Below are positions 1 through 12,634 of a DNA stretch of 64,000 bases, piece by piece. The position numbers and the translations under genes were made by a program. Each line of letters starts with the position of its first letter. The first letter of the stretch is position 1. The notes below the pieces were generated by a model. The model was given only the letters and a program-made list of their open reading frames with translations, was not told the DNA's origin and made no database searches. The stretch lies in assembly GCA_905250115.1 (NCBI GenBank), contig CAJNOI010000056.1, positions 390,099-454,098 on the forward strand, given 5' to 3'. The DNA is from Adineta steineri. Lineage: Eukaryota > Rotifera > Eurotatoria > Adinetida > Adinetidae.

Positions 1-57
1 GTTTATATAATTGTTTTTTTTATACTGTTTCGAAATATTTTTTCGTTTCTTTATTAG

Positions 58-1965
58 ATACTGCTTTTAAACAACAACGTTTACCAGCATGGCAACCTAT
101 TATAACTGCTAATACAGCATTACCAGTCTTCCTCATAATTGGTTTAGTATTTATTCCTATTGGTATTGTTCTTGTTGTGACATCTAATCGAGTATGTTTT
201 GATGATTTATTTGTTTTTTGAAATAAATATGAGTTTATTTTAAAAATAAAGGTAAATGAATTTGATCTTGATTACACTGATACAAATTGTATAAGTACAA
301 GTGTAGCAAACACAACATGTGCAGATGTTTTAGCAAAAGCAAATTATACGGGTCAGTCATGTACCTGTGTAAAATCTTTTACTTTGGATACAGATTTCAA
401 TGTTAGTTACAATTTTATTTAAGAAAAAATATTAATTTTGGAATTTCTTTTGTTAGGGTGATGTTTATTTTTATTATGGTTTAGTAAATTATTATCAAAA
501 TCATCGTCGTTATGTTCGATCACGTGATGATAATCAATTATTAGGAAAAACAGATCGTGTATCTACTGATTGTCAACCATTTCAAAAAGCAACAAATGGA
601 AGTGATATTGATATAGCACCTTGTGGTGCAATAGCAAATTCAAAATTTAATGGTTTATTATTTCATTTGTTTAATTTGTAAAACTAAAATTTTATTTTAG
701 ATACATTCTCTTTATCATTCAATAATAATGAAACTGTTAATATTGCAAAGACTGGTATTGCATGGTCAACTGATAAAGATGTTAAATTTCGAAATCCTAC
801 GAATGCTGCTACATGTAAATAGATTTAAATATTTATGTTTCAAAATAAAATTCTTTTCTTTGTTTTTAAACAAAATAGATTTTCCTGCCCAACCACATCC
901 ACCAAATTGGAATGGAACAGCATGGGATTTAGATCCAACTAGTGCTGATAATGATGGTTATCAAAATGAAGATTTTATCGTTTGGATGCGTACAGCTGCA
1001 ATGCCAACATTTAGAAAATTATATCGAAAAGTAATTACAAGTAGTACAGGATCATTTCAAAATGGTTTACCAAAAGGAACATATTATTTAACAGTTACTT
1101 ATAGTAAAAACTTATTTTGATTTAATTTAATTAGAACGAAAAATATTTCTTTCTTTCTTTAAAGATTATCCTGTATCAAGTTTTGCTGGACGAAAACAAT
1201 TTATTATAAGTACAACATCATGGATGGGAGGAAAAAATCCATTTCTTGGTTGGGCTTATATTGCTGTTGGAATTATTTGTATGATCACATTTGTTATCTT
1301 CTTTATTCTTCACAAAACATGGAAAACGTAAGATTTTATATCAATATTAATTAATATAGTTAGCTAATCATCTCATTGTCATACTCCTGTTATTTGTATT
1401 ATCTTTATACATTTTTAGAGATATGATTATGACTTGTCAAATAGAAGATATTTACTCTTGAGATATCATTCAAATGATATTGTAATCATTATTTTAGTAT
1501 TTCTTTCTGTTTATATAAATATATTGAATCGCGATAAAACAATGTTGTCTTAGCGAATTCTACATAAGAATAAATGTGTACAGAGACTTTTCTATTGTTA
1601 AAAATATAATATTATTATATAGACTGATTCATTTCTAACTTTTCCAATGAAGATCAGTAATTTTCTAATTAATGAGGAAGAAAAATCTTTCTAGTTTAAT
1701 ATTCTTAATTCGATAATATCATTGTAGAAAATATTTGTTCTTTGATCTTATGTTTATTTAATTAAGTGAAAATCTCGCATCATATCAAATGCGTCGAATG
1801 TAAAATGCTTACATGCAAGCAACTAATTAATTTTCATTCCGTTTATAATCTATTCTCGTTAGTCTTTATTTGCTCATGCTCTGCTCTCTTTTTGAATTAT
1901 TTCTTCTCTATTTAATAAAATAAATTTTATTCTTTTTTTTTAGGCAAAATCGTCCTCCAATGTAA
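58..1965 (+). CDS. TMEM30: CDC50/TMEM30 family P4-ATPase (flippase) beta subunit, 5' part outside window
   Basis: Partner subunit of P4-ATPase phospholipid flippases, needed for their ER exit and activity. Exons read at 58-191, 252-401, 457-652, 701-814, 879-1103, 1165-1327 and 1944-1965, all with GT..AG introns and matching phases. The first visible exon gives the family signature [11 protein letters not shown] followed by TM1 ([16 protein letters not shown]). An ectodomain with paired cysteines and N-glycosylation sites follows, including the [20 protein letters not shown] block. TM2 ([20 protein letters not shown]) lies near the C-terminus, which ends TQNRPPM. The last intron (1328-1943) is long for this window. 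The start codon lies upstream of base 1. Order and topology (TM-ectodomain-TM) match the family, so I am confident of the identity; the orthologue (A, B or C) cannot be told. Confidence 0.93.
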
Positions 1966-2198
1966 AATAATCAAAAAAATGCACAAAACAATTCTTTTTT
2001 TCTTTTTCGTTTATTTGATAATTAACTTTACTTATTTATCTTCCTTTTATTTTATTTTATTTTTTATTCTTGCACTTTTAAATGAAAACATAAAGAACAG
2101 ACATAATATGTGATTATTTGTTTTTTTTCCTCTTCGATAATAAATAAAAAAAAGATTTTTGTTCGTTACTAATTCATTATTTTTAGATTGACATAAAT

Positions 2199-5100
2199 AT
2201 GTCGCAAATTCCACCTGTTATTCCTATGGATGGAACAACTATAAGGTGAGAATATAAAAAGCAAATAGAATCAATTTTACAAGAATTCATATATACATAT
2301 ATTAAAAATGAACGTAAAGTTTATTATCTATTTGAGTTAATTTTAATAAAATTTTATTAAAGAATTATTTGACTAGACTTAAAAGATTTATTTTAACAAT
2401 AAAAAAATTAGTTTTTCTGGAAGGAAAAAAAAGTAAGTTTGGGGGCAACCATTATATTTCAATTTTGTTTCTTTTCAAAAGAAAACAACGGTAAATATTT
2501 AATGGTTTATTTTTGTCAGACTGGATCGTATGACTTTCAGTTATAATAATTTTCCATAGAGATTCAATGTTGTGTACTTCCATCCTGAGAAAGATTATTT
2601 TTAATACGAATTTTTGTGTTGGCTTCTTCCTAATCTTATCGTAACATTATGGCCTGATTAATCGTGATGAGTAAACTATGTTTGAATAGATGAATCATTC
2701 TATTGAATATTACATAGACATTCGCGTATTTCTAAGAGATCTAGTTTTTTTATCTAGGTTATAATAATAGAATAACAATCTTATGAGTGAGAATAATTTC
2801 AAGTGACAGATAGAGATTCATTATTATTAGTTTTTGTTCGACATTTTATAATATAAAAGAATCTATTAGAGAGAAAAAATTCGTCTGTTAAATGATTATT
2901 TTTATTTAATTAGTAATGAAATTCGTTCTGATCAAAAAAAACTTCTTCATCGTCGAATATTCTCGTCTCCTTCATTTGAAAAACTAATTGATAAGAGTAA
3001 ACAGTTAATCAGGTTAAAATATAAAATGCTGCTTAGATTGATTCTATTTGATTTTTTTCGTTTTTAATAAAAACAAAACAAGAGTAAAATTAATTTTAAA
3101 ATTATTTGAATAGTTCAACATCTGAATATTATCCAATTGAAGAATCAAATCAAAAAACTATAATATCATCTTCAATAACATTACCTTCGGGTCCACAACA
3201 AAATAATTTATCATCGAATCTTTCAGGTACTATTGATTCTTTTAATAATAAAACTTCGACTACACAAACAGGTTTGAATAAGTTCCGATAAAAAAATGTT
3301 TGTTTATTTATTTATTTTTAGCTGTTGGAAATGTTCCAAGTAATGAAATGTCAAGTATGGCAATGGTTATGGTAACATCTCCATCATATAATGATGATAT
3401 ATCTTTTGAACAAAATAATTCTCTTTTAAATGAATCAACTGATAAAGTTAATTTATCATCTTTATCATTTCTTCAAACAAAACAACGTCAGATAAATCAT
3501 CGTCGAAATAAAAGTGAACCAGTTATACTTGGAAATTTAGAAGAACTTTCATCATCTCTCTCACCTAATCCAACAACATCATTGTTATTAGAATCATCAT
3601 CAACAAGTACAACAAGTAACGAATCAGCAATGAGTAATAATACATCTTTTGAAAATAAACGAAAATCTTCATCAAAAAATCTTTCTCCATCAACAAATAT
3701 TAAACAAACAACAAATGGTGAAAGACCTTCATCATCTACAACAAAAAAAAAAGAAACCCTGGTATAATGTAAGTTAACAAAAACAAACAATTTTCAAATA
3801 TTTGTTTTCTATTACTAAAACAAAAAAAGAATAACTTTGTTATCGCGATGAAAAACCTAAAGGTTATAGAATTATCTAGATTAATTTTCTTTTAATAATA
3901 ATGAGAAAAAAGGTGTTGAATGATATAAAAAGTGAAAAGAATTTTTGTTTTAATATAAAACTTGTCTATTTTGATGAGTCAAGTGACGATGTATGGCAAT
4001 GAATAATTAATAAATATTCTTCCACCTACGAATGTATATTATTTCTTTTTTTTCTCTCCTACATAAAAATATTTCTTTAGAAAAAGAAAAAAAAAGATAA
4101 AATTTTTCTTAAGAGAGAAACAGATGGATCCGATAGAATAATAATAAAATATTACGATAGAAGTAATGTTAGGTCGTTGTTGTTGAATAAAAAGTTTTAT
4201 TAATACGTTACACGTCTATCGAATTTTAATGGATACAATTCGTTTATTTCTTCGTTCAAATAGTTTTCGAAATTCCCCAATAAAACCCGATGGAAATTCA
4301 AGAAATTCTTCTATAACATCAAATTTTATCGATATCGATAATGATACATTAATAGAAACTGAAATTCGACGAAATTCTTCCAGTGAAAAATTTAAATCGT
4401 TCCTTTCAACACATACAAAATCAAGTTCATTATCATCACGTTATCCAAATCGATATTCTCAAGTTGAAACATGTTCTGGTTTATCTATTCCATTATCAAA
4501 TAATACAAATATTGTTGCAAGTGCATCAGAATCAATATCAAATGCTCGTTCATTTACATTAAATAATAATCATCAAATAAAACCGCGAAGACATTCATGG
4601 ACAACAGGTGAACAAAAAATTCATCATGTATCATCTTCAATAAAACGAAGTAAATCACATTATTATTCCGAACGAATGAAAAAATATTCAAAAGATAAAA
4701 AACGTCGTCGAACTATTCAAATAAATCGTTCATCAAAATCAGTTAGTTTTCCATTATCAAGTAATAACAATAATAATCCATTATATCCAAGAACATCCAT
4801 TCAAACACGTTCAGTAAAAACAACAGCTACAAATGCTTTTTTAACCGCTGCTTCAATATTTAAATATTGGGTACAATCTTTTCTTAATTAGGAAAATAGA
4901 CTTTCGCTTATTTCTTTTTGTTTTTTGTATTAATGTTTTAAAGCTTAGGGGTGATGGGATTTCTTATTAACTTATTCTTTTTTTTTATTTTATTTAGCCA
5001 TTTCAATCAACTTATCGTCAAAGAAATGAAGAATTTAGAAAAATTTTTAAAGATTTACCAACTGATGAACGATTAATTGTTGGTAAGAAATATTATTTTT

Positions 5101-8100
5101 CTTAAAAATTAATCTTCGTTTTTTTTATTGTGTTTTTCTAGATTATTCATGTGCATGGCAAAAAGAAATTTTAATTCAAGGTCGAATGTATATATCACAA
5201 AATTATTTATGTTTTCATGCAAATTTTCTTAAATGGGAAACAAGTTTATGTTTAAAATTTAAAGATATTGGTGCAATAACACGAGAAAAAACAGCTAAAG
5301 TTATTCCAAATGCTATTGAAGTTAAATCAAATAAAAATGAAAAATATTTTTTTGCAAGTTTTGCAACACGTGATAAAAGTTATGGACTTATTTATCGTAT
5401 ATGGCAAATGACAGTTACTGATCAAGTTTGTTTCATTTTTTTTTGTAATAAAAAAAAACATTTTTTTTTTTGATAAATCTTAGTCAATATCATCTCAACA
5501 ATTATGGGCATTAATTCGTGAAAGCTATGGCAATGATGTAGATATGGTAACTGATGAAGAAGATACACAACAAAAACCATCAACTAATTCAACACCAGAA
5601 AGAACATCACCAAAACAACAAATTAAAAATACAACAAGTGATAAATATGATGTAAGATATACATTTTTCTATTTAATTTAATAAGAAGATTTTGTTTCGT
5701 TAATATTACGTCGTTGTTTTTTTTGTTTTTATTAAATTTAGTTATCAAATATTGTGTTGGTAAGTGTTTTTAACATATCATATGTTATCAATAGAGTAAA
5801 TAAATTAACATATGTGTGTTGAAAAAGATAATATACACAATAAGATCCCTTTCAATCTTAACGCTTAAAATATAAGAATGAAAAATGACTCTTTCTTTTT
5901 TTTTTTTCTTCATCATTGGTCGTCGAATGATGATTATCAGTTGAGAAGAATGTAACACACGACATGCTAGTTGCTTTTATTCTTCCCTTGTGTTTTTTTG
6001 TTCTTGTCTTTTACTAAATAAAATATTTATCTTCTCAATGAATTATTTTCAATATTAATTTTTTTTCTTTTTCTTCGTATTTAGCGTATAAAAAAACCAG
6101 AATCAGTTTGCTCAAAATCAAGTAAAAAAGACGAAACAGATGATCATTCAAGTCTATCATCTCGTGGTGATGAAGATCTTGATGAAGATATTGGTATAAT
6201 ACCTATTGGTGAAGAAGCTAATACAAATACACTTATTCGTCAACCTCCTCCTCCTCCTCCGCCTATAAATATAAATTCTTTCACATCAATGGATATTTCT
6301 CCTGGTTTGTTTAATTTATTTATTTATAAAGAAAGATTTTCTTTTTTTAAAATTGTTTAGAAAGAAATTATTTAACCACATGTCCATGTCCATGTCAATC
6401 ACATTTAGCTACAAAATTAATTGATCGAACATATTCAACGTCAGTTGAACGTTTATTTGATTATATATTTGATGATCGAGATTTTCTTGCTGCTTATCAT
6501 GCATCACGTCGTATCAAAGGTTTTTTTTCTTCTTCTTCTTCTTTTTCTTCTTATTTCTTATTGAATTTTGTTCGATAGATTTTCATGCGGGTGAATGGAC
6601 CGTAAATAAAGAAACGGGGAAACGAGAACGTCTATGCACTTATAAAGTCGATGTTGCGGCTGTTTTTGGCGCAACAACAATTTGTTCCAATGAAAAACAA
6701 GTAAAAGAAATCAATTTCTTTCCTTCTTCTTCTTCTTCATCTTATTATTATTTGTAAAATAAATAGGTTATCGATTGTGAATTATCGAAATCTCATTATA
6801 TAATAGATACAGAAGTACGAAATGAAGGAATAAAATATGCCGATACATTTTTTGTTGCATCTCGTTATTGTATTGTACAAATTGGAGCAAATAAATCACA
6901 TTTAAAAGTAACATGTGAAGTTCGATATGTTAAAAGTGTTATGATGATTATTAAATGTAAGTTAAATCAATTTTTTCTTAGACAAAAATATTCTCTTAAG
7001 AGACTATTCACATTGTTAAACAATTCTATGTTTTTCATTTAGCATTCATCGAAAAAAATGCAATGGCTGCTCTTCAAGATTCCTTTACAGATTTAAGTAA
7101 GTTTTTTTTTCTTTTTTTTTTGTACGAATATTTTCTCGTGCTTATATGCTTTAATGTTTGGCTGATTTTGTTTTTATTTATTTTTTTGCTTTTTATAAAG
7201 ACAATCGAATCGAACTATCAACATCGTCAGGTGTTTTTGCTTTATTTTATTATTTGATTTACAGAAATATTAATTAATAAGTTTTATTTTTTCTTCATAT
7301 TTAGTGAAACGTATTGAACATGAAACATCGAATAAACAACGATCATCAAGTATTACAAATAATCATGAGAAAGATAAAACGAATCAATCAACAAATATGC
7401 CTAAGAAAAAATATTCAAGAAAACAACAATTAAATGAATTAGATACTTCTATTGATGATTCACCAACAAATAAACATAGAAAAATAATTCAAGATGATTT
7501 TAATAATAATAATCAAAGTAAATATTCAATTCTTTTTAGAAAATCTTTCAAAAGTCATCATCACTTTATCTCTCTTATTAGTCAAGTATCATTTTTGAGA
7601 TGAATCTATAAAAAGAAATCTAATAGAGTTACAATTCATAATATTAATTCACTTCTTCCAGTCTACTTATCGTTCAAGACATCGTTAAGTCAACTATCGA
7701 CTTCCTTTTAGAGAAAGAGTAGTATCACAGATGATGTACTTGCATAGTTAGCTTAATGATGTCTTCAACAATACAAGGGGATTGAAGAATCTGATGATGA
7801 TTTTTAAGAGATTGTATATTCTAAATAAATCAATTTAGATTCAAATTCTATTGTATCTTCTTCATCTGATAAAACATCTTCATCACGATCGTCAACAGAA
7901 AGTACATTAATTCCATTTATTATAATTATGTAGGAATTTTATTAAAAAAATGTTAAAATTTCTATATTTAATTTATTTTCAATAGAATGTTAATCCTTCT
8001 TATTGTGAATATATTTTTATGTTTTAAATTGAATGAAATCGATCGAATGACTGATAATCTTGTACAAAATTATCCATTATGGTCAAATGGGTTTACGTAA

Positions 8101-8409
8101 GAAAGAAATAATTAAAAATATTTTATCTGAAAAAATATTTTATCTTTTAGATATCCAAAAGAAGAAAATGAATGGTCAATATTATTAAAACGCCAAGAAG
8201 AATATTATCAAACGAAATTAAATGGTCTTCATTCTATTCTATCATCAACTCATAATGCATTATTAAATGTTTGTTTTGTTTTGATTTATTTAATAAATCG
8301 AAATAATTTGTTTTTGTTTAAATAGGTCACAGATGCTCTAAATGAATTATCGAAATTGAGCAGTGGATTAAATAAAAATGCACCGATCAATCGTCTTCAC
8401 TCGTCATAG
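2199..8409 (+). CDS. GRAMD1: GRAMD1/Aster-like protein (GRAM + VASt domains, C-terminal TM), sterol transfer at ER-plasma membrane contacts
   Basis: Aster proteins sit in the ER and carry cholesterol from the plasma membrane. The start is ATG 2199, 13 bases after a TTTTAG acceptor-like site. Exons 2199-2245, 2914-3012, 3114-3271 and 3322-3768 encode a Ser/Thr-rich low-complexity N-terminus ending KKPWYN. Exons from 4998 and 5142-5425 encode the GRAM domain (YRQRNEEFRKIFKDLP, then DYSCAWQKEILIQGRMY). About 5484-6300 is an acidic linker with an 18-base microexon (5742-5759) and a Pro run. About 6361-7100 encodes the VASt domain (CPCPCQSHLATKLIDRTYS, later FIEKNAMAALQDSF). A TM segment (LIPFIIIIMLILLIVNIFL) and a short coiled tail end at TAG 8407-8409. 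The first-exon set is one base out of frame at a run of 10 A (3743-3752); a second possible first exon lies at 4229-4870. Confidence 0.86.
4229..4870 (+). other. Alternative first coding exon of the GRAMD1-like gene
   Basis: An open stretch of 214 codons starts at ATG 4229 and reaches a GT donor at 4871 (AAATATTGG|gtacaa) in phase 0. It therefore joins in frame to the GRAM exon starting at 4998. It has no good acceptor just upstream, so it is more likely a first exon than an internal one. The encoded sequence is Ser/Arg/Asn-rich with no recognised domain, in the style of the upstream N-terminus. An alternative promoter is inference; transcript ends would settle it. Confidence 0.5.
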
Positions 8410-8953
8410 TTTCATATTGGTGCTAATCTTTTTTTTTTCTTTGTCTTTGAAACCGGTGTTTTTCTTTTGGCAAATATTCTTTATTGTACAATTTCATTTT
8501 TCTTATTATTATTTATTAACTAAGCCACGAGAAATGTGATTTCGTTTTTTTTTATTAAAGTAAATCTTTCAACAAATGAAACAATACAAATCTTTGCATA
8601 TATAAAATACAAAAGTAATGTAAGACAGATCGTTTGTCTCGTCGACATAGAGTTGATATTAATATGATCAAGTTGAATAACTTAGATGAATTTGACAGAT
8701 CAGCATACTATAAAGTATTACAAAAAATTTATTTTCTATGTACAAAGTAACAAAAGAATATAAATGGTTGAATTTGGATGATGTATTATGTAATCATAAT
8801 ATTGTTGCTATTTTGATTTTATAAAACAAATATCTAGCAACTATGACGTTTTTTTTTCGTTCTTTACAGAACTTCTTTAATAATGTAGTTAACTTTCATT
8901 TCATTTTTTTTCTTCGTCTCACATGTAAAAGTCAATAAAAAGATTTTGTTACC
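8410..8953. other. Intergenic stretch, no gene seen
   Basis: AT-rich spacer between the GRAMD1-like stop and the P450 start, both on the plus strand. It should hold the GRAMD1 3' UTR and the P450 promoter, but I see no clear TATA box, repeat or RNA gene. Confidence 0.5.
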
Positions 8954-10520
8954 ATGTCAATTTTAACTATTATTCTATTTGGGATTCTATTTGTAATAAC
9001 TATTTATTGGTTTTATAAACGATATTATACAAATAATAATAGTAAAGGGAATACAAGAAAATTAAAATCTCAATGGCTTTTAGGTAACTCTTTATAGTTT
9101 TTGTCTTTGATAAAATAATAACGAATTAAATCGAAATTAATATTCAATTGTTTTTTTTGAAATAGGTATTGGTTTAACTGTGGGTCGTAAAGTCTTTCAT
9201 GAAGCAATTTATTGTATGAAAGAAAAATATGGTGATATTTTATCATTTCAAGTTGGATTTCGTCGAATAATAATAATATCCCGTATTGATTATACGGAAC
9301 ATATTTTATCTCATCGTCATATTTATGATATATCCGATATAACAACACGTAATTTTAGTCTTCTTTTTCCTGGTGGTCTTTTATCTTTAAAAGGTGAAAC
9401 ATGGAAACGTCATGCACGTTTAATGTTACCTGTATTTCGTCGAAGTAAAATTTTACCTTATTTTGAAACAATTGTTGAATGTATTGATGATTTTATTGAT
9501 AAACAATTTTTAAATAATCAAACTAAAATTCATAAAGATTTAGTAATAAAATGTCAACATATTTTATTAACAGTTATTGCTCGTATTGCATTTAATTATG
9601 ATTTTTCAAATTTATCAACAAATGATGGAATTAATATTCATCAAGCATTTAATAATATGATTGATTGTGCAAGTCGTTTTGCATTAATGACAGCAATACC
9701 ATTATGGGTTGCAAAATTAATGTTAAAATTGAATTTCAAATTTCAAAAATCATTAAATATTATGAAAAATCATGTTATGAGTATTATTAATGATGAACAA
9801 AAACGTCAACATGAACAAATTTATTTATCTGATCAACGAAAAAGTTTAATTACTTTACTTGTTGAAGCATCACAAAATGAAGCAAAAATTTCTTTATCTT
9901 CAAATGAAATGTTTGATGAAATTTCAATGTCAATTTTAGCTGGTTTTGAAACAACATCAACGGCACTTTCTTGGTTTATTTTTTATATGTCAAAATATCC
10001 AAATATTCAATGTAAAATAAAAAATGAATTAAAACAATATGGTCTAACATCGAATACATCATTAACACAAGAAAAATTAGATCAATTAATTTATGTTGAT
10101 TGTGTAACAAAAGAAGTACTTCGTTTTGCACCTATAGCTGCAGGAATTGTACGTGAAGCAATATCGGATGATATTATTGATGGAATTGAAATAAATAAAG
10201 GAGATGTTTTTTTAATAGCTATTCAAAATTTACATAAAAATTCAAATTATTGGAAAATTGATCCTGAACAATTTATTCCAGAACGGTTTCTCAATGAAGA
10301 TAGAAATCCTCCACGATATGCTTATATGCCATTTGGTGGAGGACATAGAACTTGTATTGGACAAGATTTAGCTCTTTTAGAATTAAAAACTGCTATTACT
10401 CGGTTAATGCAACGTATTACCATTGAAGATCCAGGAAAAGAAGCCAATAATTCAGGAGGATTCATACAACGTGTTACTTGTTATCCGAAACATATGGCTG
10501 TACGAGTTATTATCGATTGA
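8954..10520 (+). CDS. Cytochrome P450 monooxygenase (microsomal type)
   Basis: Haem-thiolate monooxygenase of 494 residues in two exons: 8954-9083, with an N-terminal membrane anchor (LTIILFGILFVITIYWF), and 9166-10520. All core motifs are intact: WKRHAR in helix C, the I-helix oxygen-binding AGFETT (about 302-307), the ExxR as EVLR (about 360-363), PERF, and the Cys-ligand loop FGGGHRTCIG (Cys about 440). The full length is normal for the family. The anchor implies the cytosolic face of the ER. The motif set suggests a CYP3/CYP4-like animal enzyme, but clan and substrate cannot be assigned by eye. The start is supported by the signal-anchor and the phase-1 intron after it. Confidence 0.94.
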
Positions 10521-11082
10521 AATAATCGATTTAATTATACAAATATTAAAGTGAAAATAATTTTGCTCAAATAAATCTCAACAGAACCTTACGTCATGTT
10601 TATAATAAAATTCTTTTTAATTCGAATTTTTCTGTTAGGGTGTTGGTGAGTGTGGATGTAGATAATGTACTCTTCTCGAATACACACCCACACCTTCAAG
10701 ATTGATAACTCGCGACCACTACTGATAGTAATCGTCGGCACATAGTACAATGTGAATTTATTTTAGATTATGTTTGACGTTAAAAATGATCATTGAATAT
10801 GAAACAATGAGGTTATTTTTTTCAGAAATATATAATGGTTTGAATAACTATTATCATCCATACTCGTGAGACTGAATTATTTGATTGGTCTAACTGAAAA
10901 AAGAAAAGTCCAAATAAGATAAAAGAGATGGACAATGACTAATTGATTGATTTCATGTCCAGACAAATGTAGAATAATTCATAGTAAATATGAATCATTG
11001 TTTTTTCTTTTGAATAGTGAACTATCTTAGTGGTTGTGAAAGGCAAAAGTTTACTTATTATATCTTTATTTTAGATATATAA
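10521..11082. other. Intergenic stretch with one telomere-like foldback element
   Basis: AT-rich spacer between P450 and GNAT. It contains a foldback at 10638-10703. A TTTATTTTAG acceptor-like site at 11065-11074 lies 8 bases before the GNAT ATG and could be a trans-splice acceptor or the end of a 5' UTR intron. Confidence 0.5.
10638..10703. repeat. Telomere-like foldback element, copy 1
   Basis: Left arm GGGTGTTGGTGAGTGTGG, AT-rich loop, right arm CACACCCACACC followed by TTCAAGATT. It lies between the P450 and GNAT genes. Confidence 0.75.
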
Positions 11083-11895
11083 ATGACGCTTGTTAGTCCA
11101 ATCTCTTATACATGCATTCCATATTCTTTTCTGACAGATCGAATACTTGAAAAATGCTCAACATTGTTTAATAACAACTACGGCATCTGGGCTCATGATG
11201 CTCCTCTTCATAGTAATAACACATTAAAAGCCGGATCTCGTGTTAAACTTGGAATCAAACGTCTTCGTGAGTTGTTGCTCTTCAATGATCACTGTTTTCT
11301 TGTTGTTGCAGAGATTCGTTCATCGGATAATGATCAGTTTCAATTGATTGGTCATGCTTTCTGCACATATGCCAAATATGATCCATTAAATGGCAATGCT
11401 GTTTGGATTACTCAATTAGTTGTTGATTCATCTTATCGACGTCAGGGTGTAGCCGGAACTCTACTTTCTATGGCTACGAACAACGTCGAAGATGTTGTTA
11501 TCGCTGGACTAGTATCTTCAAATCCTTATGCTGTAATGAGTCTCTGCAATGCTTGCAATCGTATACCAATCAATCTGAAATTTATTGGTGATCATGCAGA
11601 AAACGTCATTCGAGTATGCAATATTCCTTATCTTTCACATACTCAAGTCGTTGGTTCTGTTTTCGACAAGCAGTCTCCTCTCATTGTCGATATTCATCAC
11701 CAACCAATTTCACTCGCCAAAACAGACTTTTTCGTTGACCACAATGAAATTTTGATAATACTCAAAAAAATTAGCAAGAAGTGGTTTCTCGGTCCTCTTC
11801 TGGATGGTCACGAGTTTTTAGTTGTATTCCCAACCTCCTCTGTTCGCCGTTCAAGAACTACGTCGAACGGATCTCCATCTAATATTTCATCATAA
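11083..11895 (+). CDS. GNAT-family N-acetyltransferase, intronless
   Basis: 270 residues in a single exon. The centre carries the GNAT acetyl-CoA site: a beta strand ITQLVVD (about 109-115) followed by YRRQGVAGTLL (about 118-128), matching the R/Q-x-x-G-x-G/A pyrophosphate loop with Ala in the last position. Upstream, AVWITQ and GHAFCTYAKYD fit strands beta3-4. The acyl acceptor is unknown. The lack of introns and a visibly higher GC at third positions than the neighbouring genes suggest acquisition from a microbe or fungus, which is inference. The tail after about residue 250 is a basic, Ser-rich extension. Preceded by an acceptor-like TTTTAG 8 bases upstream of the ATG. Confidence 0.8.
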   Translation: MTLVSPISYTCIPYSFLTDRILEKCSTLFNNNYGIWAHDAPLHSNNTLKAGSRVKLGIKRLRELLLFNDHCFLVVAEIRSSDNDQFQLIGHAFCTYAKYDPLNGNAVWITQLVVDSSYRRQGVAGTLLSMATNNVEDVVIAGLVSSNPYAVMSLCNACNRIPINLKFIGDHAENVIRVCNIPYLSHTQVVGSVFDKQSPLIVDIHHQPISLAKTDFFVDHNEILIILKKISKKWFLGPLLDGHEFLVVFPTSSVRRSRTTSNGSPSNISS

Positions 11896-12138
11896 GAAAA
11901 TAATCAACGACATCTTGTTAAACATTATTGATGAATAATTGAGAGTTTATTTGTTGTTATTGAACTTTGTTTTCTAAATTGTTATATTAAAAATAAATAT
12001 CTTTAGTCGGTTGTGATCGACCAAGATCATATTCATTGTTTATTAGTATAAATAAAGTAGAATACGGAACGCTATGACACATTTTAAGTGGACGAAAAAG
12101 GAAAATAAATCTTTTTCTCGTTTGACAATGATTGATCA

Positions 12139-12210
12139 GGGCGGGTGTGGGGAGAAAATAATGTTCATATCTCCACCTCACCCACACATTCACACCCACA
12201 CCCTTAAGAT
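12139..12210. repeat. Telomere-like foldback element, copy 2
   Basis: Left arm GGGCGGGTGTGGGGAG, loop AAAATAATGTTCATAT, right arm CTCCACCTCACCCACAC and CACACCCACACCC, then TTAAGAT. The loop resembles that of copy 16 at 55347-55435. Confidence 0.8.
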
Positions 12211-12540
12211 ATTATCCAATCAAAATAATACAAAATGTTAAAATTGACTGATGGATGTGTACTATTTTTAATAAAGCAAACATTTAATAATCTTAAGATC
12301 ACTGTAAAAAAGAATAATCAATATCAATTTTCAATAATAGTATTGATTCATTTTTATATGCACAAGATTTAATAGCAGATGGTGCAGATTATTACGAAGT
12401 GATATTGTTATTTTCAACCAATATTAGTGATTGAATAGAATTGAAAGTATTAATATTGAGTCAATGCCAACAATGAGTTTTATTAATACCTACTTAATAT
12501 CGATTATTCGTTTGCAATGACACATATATAGTTGAAACAA

Positions 12541-12549
12541 TATAAAATA
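12541..12549 (+). promoter_or_regulatory. Possible TATA box of the DKNYY-repeat gene
   Basis: TATAAAATA about 94 bases before the ATG, followed by a pyrimidine-rich stretch that could hold the transcription start. Position and sequence only; TATA-like strings are common in this AT-rich DNA. Confidence 0.3.
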
Positions 12550-12634
12550 CCTGTTTCATTTCTTCTCTCTATTCATTAATCGACGTGGTAATCAAGTTTT
12601 ATTGAAATAAAAGCTTTCGTCGAGAGCCACTATC

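Larger units (their letters stand above)
11896..12634. other. Intergenic stretch with one telomere-like foldback element
   Basis: 3' flank of GNAT and promoter region of the DKNYY-repeat gene. It holds a foldback at 12139-12210 and a TATA-like box at 12541; otherwise AT-rich with no gene seen. Confidence 0.5.
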
